NCBI GenBank assembly: GCA_038030265.1
Contig: CM075942.1
Span: 16,264,029-16,328,028, forward strand
Source: Corythucha ciliata
Taxonomy: Eukaryota > Arthropoda > Insecta > Hemiptera > Tingidae
DNA length: 64,000 nucleotides
Reading direction: 5' to 3'
Shown here: positions 60,869 through 64,000 of the stretch, in pieces
How positions within the stretch are numbered: the stretch's first letter is position 1
How the letters are laid out: every line of letters begins with the position of its first letter
Program-made: the position numbers and the translations under genes
The notes under the pieces: model-generated
The model's database searches: none
What the model was told of the DNA's origin: nothing
Seen by the model: the letters and a program-made list of their open reading frames with translations, nothing else

Positions 60869-62151
60869 TATCGGAGTTTCTATTTTATTCATTTGTTGGA
60901 AGTAAATGAATGAAATAGAGACATTGCTTCGAAAAACATATTGCTTTCTTTTTAGAGAATAGTCCCCTAGCACTCGCGAAACAATGGAACTGAATTTTCC
61001 GACTTTATCAAAGAACAAAGGGTTTTTCTTGCGCCAAGGAAAATTTGCTAAAATAAAAAATTGAAAATTCATGGCAATTGTTAGCCTTAAATTTAATTTT
61101 ACCAGAAAAACGAATTTTTAATGAGAGGAAAGGGCTAAAACAATATTGAAAGTTATGTATTGCTGCCTTTTCTGAAAATTGTCAATGTCATTCATGAATG
61201 GATGCAAAAGTGGATTAAAACATAATTATATGACTTATGGAAAACGTGAAACTTTCAAGAATCTACATGTACCAGCTCAAGTTGAAATTTTTTTCTTTTT
61301 ACACATTTCTTTTAGTCTAGAGGCAAATTTCCTTTTCCTGGACAGATCACCTTCAGAATGCAGCATGAACCTCATTCTAATTATCACCCTTAATTTTACA
61401 AATCTTTTAATTATTTCCAAGGGGAATTGTTTAATATATTTTTTTTTTCGGTTGAAAACCAAACGTACGTCCTGCCCAAACCACTTTTATCGGCCTTTCA
61501 CTCTATTTATACTTTGATTTATGAATATGAATTAAATTCGAACTCGATTTTACTGTATAAGTCAGTTTCCCAACGGGAAAGTGGAAGTAATTGTAATTAA
61601 TTGGGGGACGTTTCGTTGATCTGTTGCACCCAGGTTGCACCTTTAAAACCCGACCAAGAGATTTTAAATACAATTGTTATACTATCTCTAATTAGAGTTT
61701 TTTATTTAAAATATGTGTACCCTTACTTATTAGGGGTACTCAAATAATCAGCCGGTAAACCTGTAAAGGAGTATTTCTCTGTAATTAAGTAAAATTCCAC
61801 CCCCCTTGCCCGTGCATTACTATAGAAACGAGATTCCTAACATCTGTTTATTGGTTTACCGAAATACTGATTTTTATATTAGTACCCCTATTTAAATTCT
61901 CAGTAATCCGGTAAAGGAGTATTCCTTTGTATAAGTAAAATTCCACCCCCTTGCACACACGCTACCACAAAAACGCAGTTATTAACGTGTGTTTCTTTAT
62001 TTGCCGAAATAATGATTTTTAAATGAGTTTCTCTAGTATGCATTAAGAATAAATTAAACATAAAAAATGGGAAATTACGATAATTTTGGCTGGAAGAATG
62101 CAGTTACATTCTTAATTTCCACATTCACTAACGTTAAGTCTGATGCACAGA

Positions 62152-62262
62152 GGGAGGGTGATAGACCAAGTACGTCATCCACGAAGCTCAAACGAGACGC
62201 CATATTGCCCCTTGAAAAGTGAGCACACCTCTGTATATTCATCTTGACCCAGGGCTATTGGG
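62152..62262 (+). repeat. Dispersed repeat F, copy 2
   Basis: TGATAGACCAAGTACGTCA to CACACCTCTGTATATTCA matches 56735-56842 inverted; the middle of each copy is different. The stretch 61000-62150 between the composite element and this repeat is AT-rich with no gene. Confidence 0.6.
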
Positions 62263-62558
62263 AATTCAAGCTATCGGATACGAGGTCTGGCGGATTTCCG
62301 GGTGAACTACTAGAAAAAGTACTCTTTTTCTCAACATCGCCCCACGAAAGTGCCGGTTTGAGTGATGATTTTGTATCGTTTTACTGTTGCTTCAACAATT
62401 TTTATTTTTGTTGGAGCTACTAGGCGTTTTCCATGGCTAAGTATGTATTGATATACAATTACATACATTTTCTTGAGGTAATCATGCTAATATCTTCTTT
62501 TTTTTTCTGTCAGTGCATGTGTGAATCGCCCATCCCGAACAAATTGTTCTGTATTCAG

Positions 62559-63684
62559 GGGGCCTGTTCTATAACTTTTAACTGTCACCAAAGTCGTGTA
62601 GATACCAAGTCATTTCTCTTCTGATAACGCGTGGTCACTAAAGCTGGAGGGAAAATTGCTCCCGACAGAGTGCCACATGACATTTGGTCCCAAAATTTGG
62701 CACTTCGGAAAACGCTTATGAACAAATAAAAAATAATAGTTTATTAAACCAAATGAATACTATGAATATCGGGTCTATCACGACATAATAGTAATGAATA
62801 GTGGATGATTGGTTCAAGCAGACTAAAACTGAAGATTTCCGTTGAGCTAAAAAAAAGTTTATTGTATATCTATTGAAACGTTGTTGTTTTACGATGTTTT
62901 GTCAAGTGCAGCAAGATCCTGGGCATTCTCAAGAGTCAGGTGAGCATGGTGTTTCTTCCATCTCCTCTGCAGACCGATCGTTGGGGGCGATTTTCACGCA
63001 GATAGTATACCTCTCCCCCTCCAAACAGCCTTCGTCAACTACATGTCATAATTGTTCACGCCTTATTTGTGCTGCACGGATTTCAAGTACTCATTCCAAT
63101 CTACAGAAAATTTTACATAAAATGCTTTGTATACATTTTCCAAATTTTGTCCCCAAAACAACTTCAAACCCACCTTAAACTTTTACCTTGAAAATTTGCG
63201 CTCTACCTTCGACTCACAAACGGCGGACATTTTTTACAGTTTCTCTGGCTGAGCTGGGTTTTACACCGAGGCACGAAACATGTCGGAATTTGAAATTAAA
63301 TTGTTTTATAAAGAAAATAGATGGAAAAGAATCGAAATGAAAAAAAAAAACTAGTCTATCAGTGAAAACGAAAAATGTCCAAAATCCAGCTGTAATTTTA
63401 TTTGCTTCACATGTAGTTTGTGAAGCAGACACTTTATTAAAGAAAAAGTTGAGACCAAATGTTGTAGGAGCGCTCTGACGGGATCAAAAATTCAAATTTT
63501 ATAAATGACCACCGTTACCATAGCGATCGTGATGAGTGGAAGAACTTGGGTTCTATACAACTTTGACTGTCACTATAACTGTCTCTTTCCACCCGTTCTC
63601 CCCATCAACATGTGATTTAATTCGGGTCGGACGGGTGGAAAGGATATTCCTAGGAACAATATGAAATTTTGCAGAACAGGCCCC
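62559..63684. mobile_element. 1.1-kb TIR element with CAG target duplication
   Basis: Begins GGGGCCTGTTCTATAAC and ends TTGCAGAACAGGCCCC; 12-bp inverted ends; flanked by CAG at 62556-62558 and 63685-63687. The inside has weak open stretches (62873-63178 plus; a minus stretch with VDEGCLEGERYTICVKIAPN near 63040-62940) but no transposase I recognise. Same terminus and duplication pattern as the two shorter MITEs, so it may be a longer relative. Confidence 0.65.
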
Positions 63685-63930
63685 CAGGTGTCACTCTAGG
63701 CGTGCAATATACTCAATTTTGATTGGATTTTAAGTTCTTAAGCTCAGCTTAAGGCTAAACAGAACTTTAAAGTGACGTGGTCGACCCCGGCCTAATGCCA
63801 AACTGAAGCAACGCCACAAAAGTCGTGTCGTGTCCATCGCTAAAATTGAGCGAAGCTATACATACTTTTCCCCGAAGAATATGCGATAAAAACTTAATAA
63901 TGCAGTAGTTCCTTTATTAAGGGGTCCATA

Positions 63931-64000
63931 CACGTATGTAGCGTACGTATGTAGCTACAACGTATGTAGCAACGTATGTAGCTGTAACGTATGTAGCATC
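63931..64000 (+). repeat. CGTATGTAGC short tandem repeat
   Basis: CGTATGTAGC occurs five times, starting at 63932, 63945, 63961, 63973 and 63988, with 2-6 variable bases between, and continues to the window edge. It may be a satellite or an element end. Confidence 0.7.

Larger units (their letters stand above)
59945..60995. repeat. Composite TIR element containing nested elements
   Basis: GTTCCATTGTTTTGCTAGTGCT at 59949 and its near mirror AGCACTCGCGAAACAATGGAAC at 60969-60990 bound about 1.04 kb. Inside are a partial GGGGCCTATTCTCTAAC element (from 60061), element E copy 2, its nested MITE, and another half-element ending TTAGAGAATAGTCCCC at 60965. No coding capacity. Confidence 0.65.

Overview
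This is animal nuclear DNA, very probably from an arthropod. Genes are split by short GT-AG introns, coding density is low, and the large zinc-finger gene appears to begin with the second half of a ZAD domain, a module typical of arthropod C2H2 proteins. There are no operons, rRNA genes, CRISPR arrays or intact transposase/reverse-transcriptase genes that I can recognise. Exon borders below were read by eye from reading frame, splice consensus and intron phase.

Gene layout. A ZAD/C2H2 zinc-finger gene with about 19 fingers (2834-8008, +, 5' exon missing); a quinone oxidoreductase-like protein 2 homologue (11358-14589, +); tail-to-tail with it a lysine-rich gene that looks like RNA polymerase I subunit RPA34/POLR1G with tandemly duplicated exons (20363-14713, -); an unidentified Ser-rich exon just upstream (21174-20545, -), possibly an alternative first exon of the same gene; head-to-head with that NDUFB8 of respiratory complex I (21605-22200, +); mind bomb E3 ligase of MIB2 type (32938-25170, -); head-to-head with it dysbindin/DTNBP1 (33668-34636, +); thiamin pyrophosphokinase TPK1 (39011-37961, -); and the SelO pseudokinase/AMPylase SELENOO with Cys in place of Sec (44224-46370, +). 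From about 46.4 kb to the end I find no secure gene.

Non-coding landscape. Introns and intergenic DNA are dominated by long, highly diverged arrays of a roughly 30-bp unit. I see three related dialects, in both orientations, in nearly every gap and in the large introns of MIB2, POLR1G and the oxidoreductase gene; by eye they cover about 15 kb. On top of this lie many inverted-repeat (foldback/MITE-like) elements. These include a 1.5-kb near-palindrome (57955-59450), a foldback whose apex is a tRNA-like cloverleaf (23989-24286), and a set of elements with GGGGCC/GGCCC-type termini flanked by CAG or CTG 3-bp duplications. Two of that set sit in copies of older repeats whose unoccupied copy is also in this window. 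At least two Pol III-type tRNA-like sequences suggest a tRNA-derived SINE family.

The genes share no pathway. Several (NDUFB8, SELENOO, the oxidoreductase) are expected to be mitochondrial, but that is most simply coincidence of neighbourhood. The most unusual material is structural: the 30-bp repeat superfamily, the tRNA-capped foldback, the exon duplications of the POLR1G-like gene and the nested elements with recoverable empty sites.
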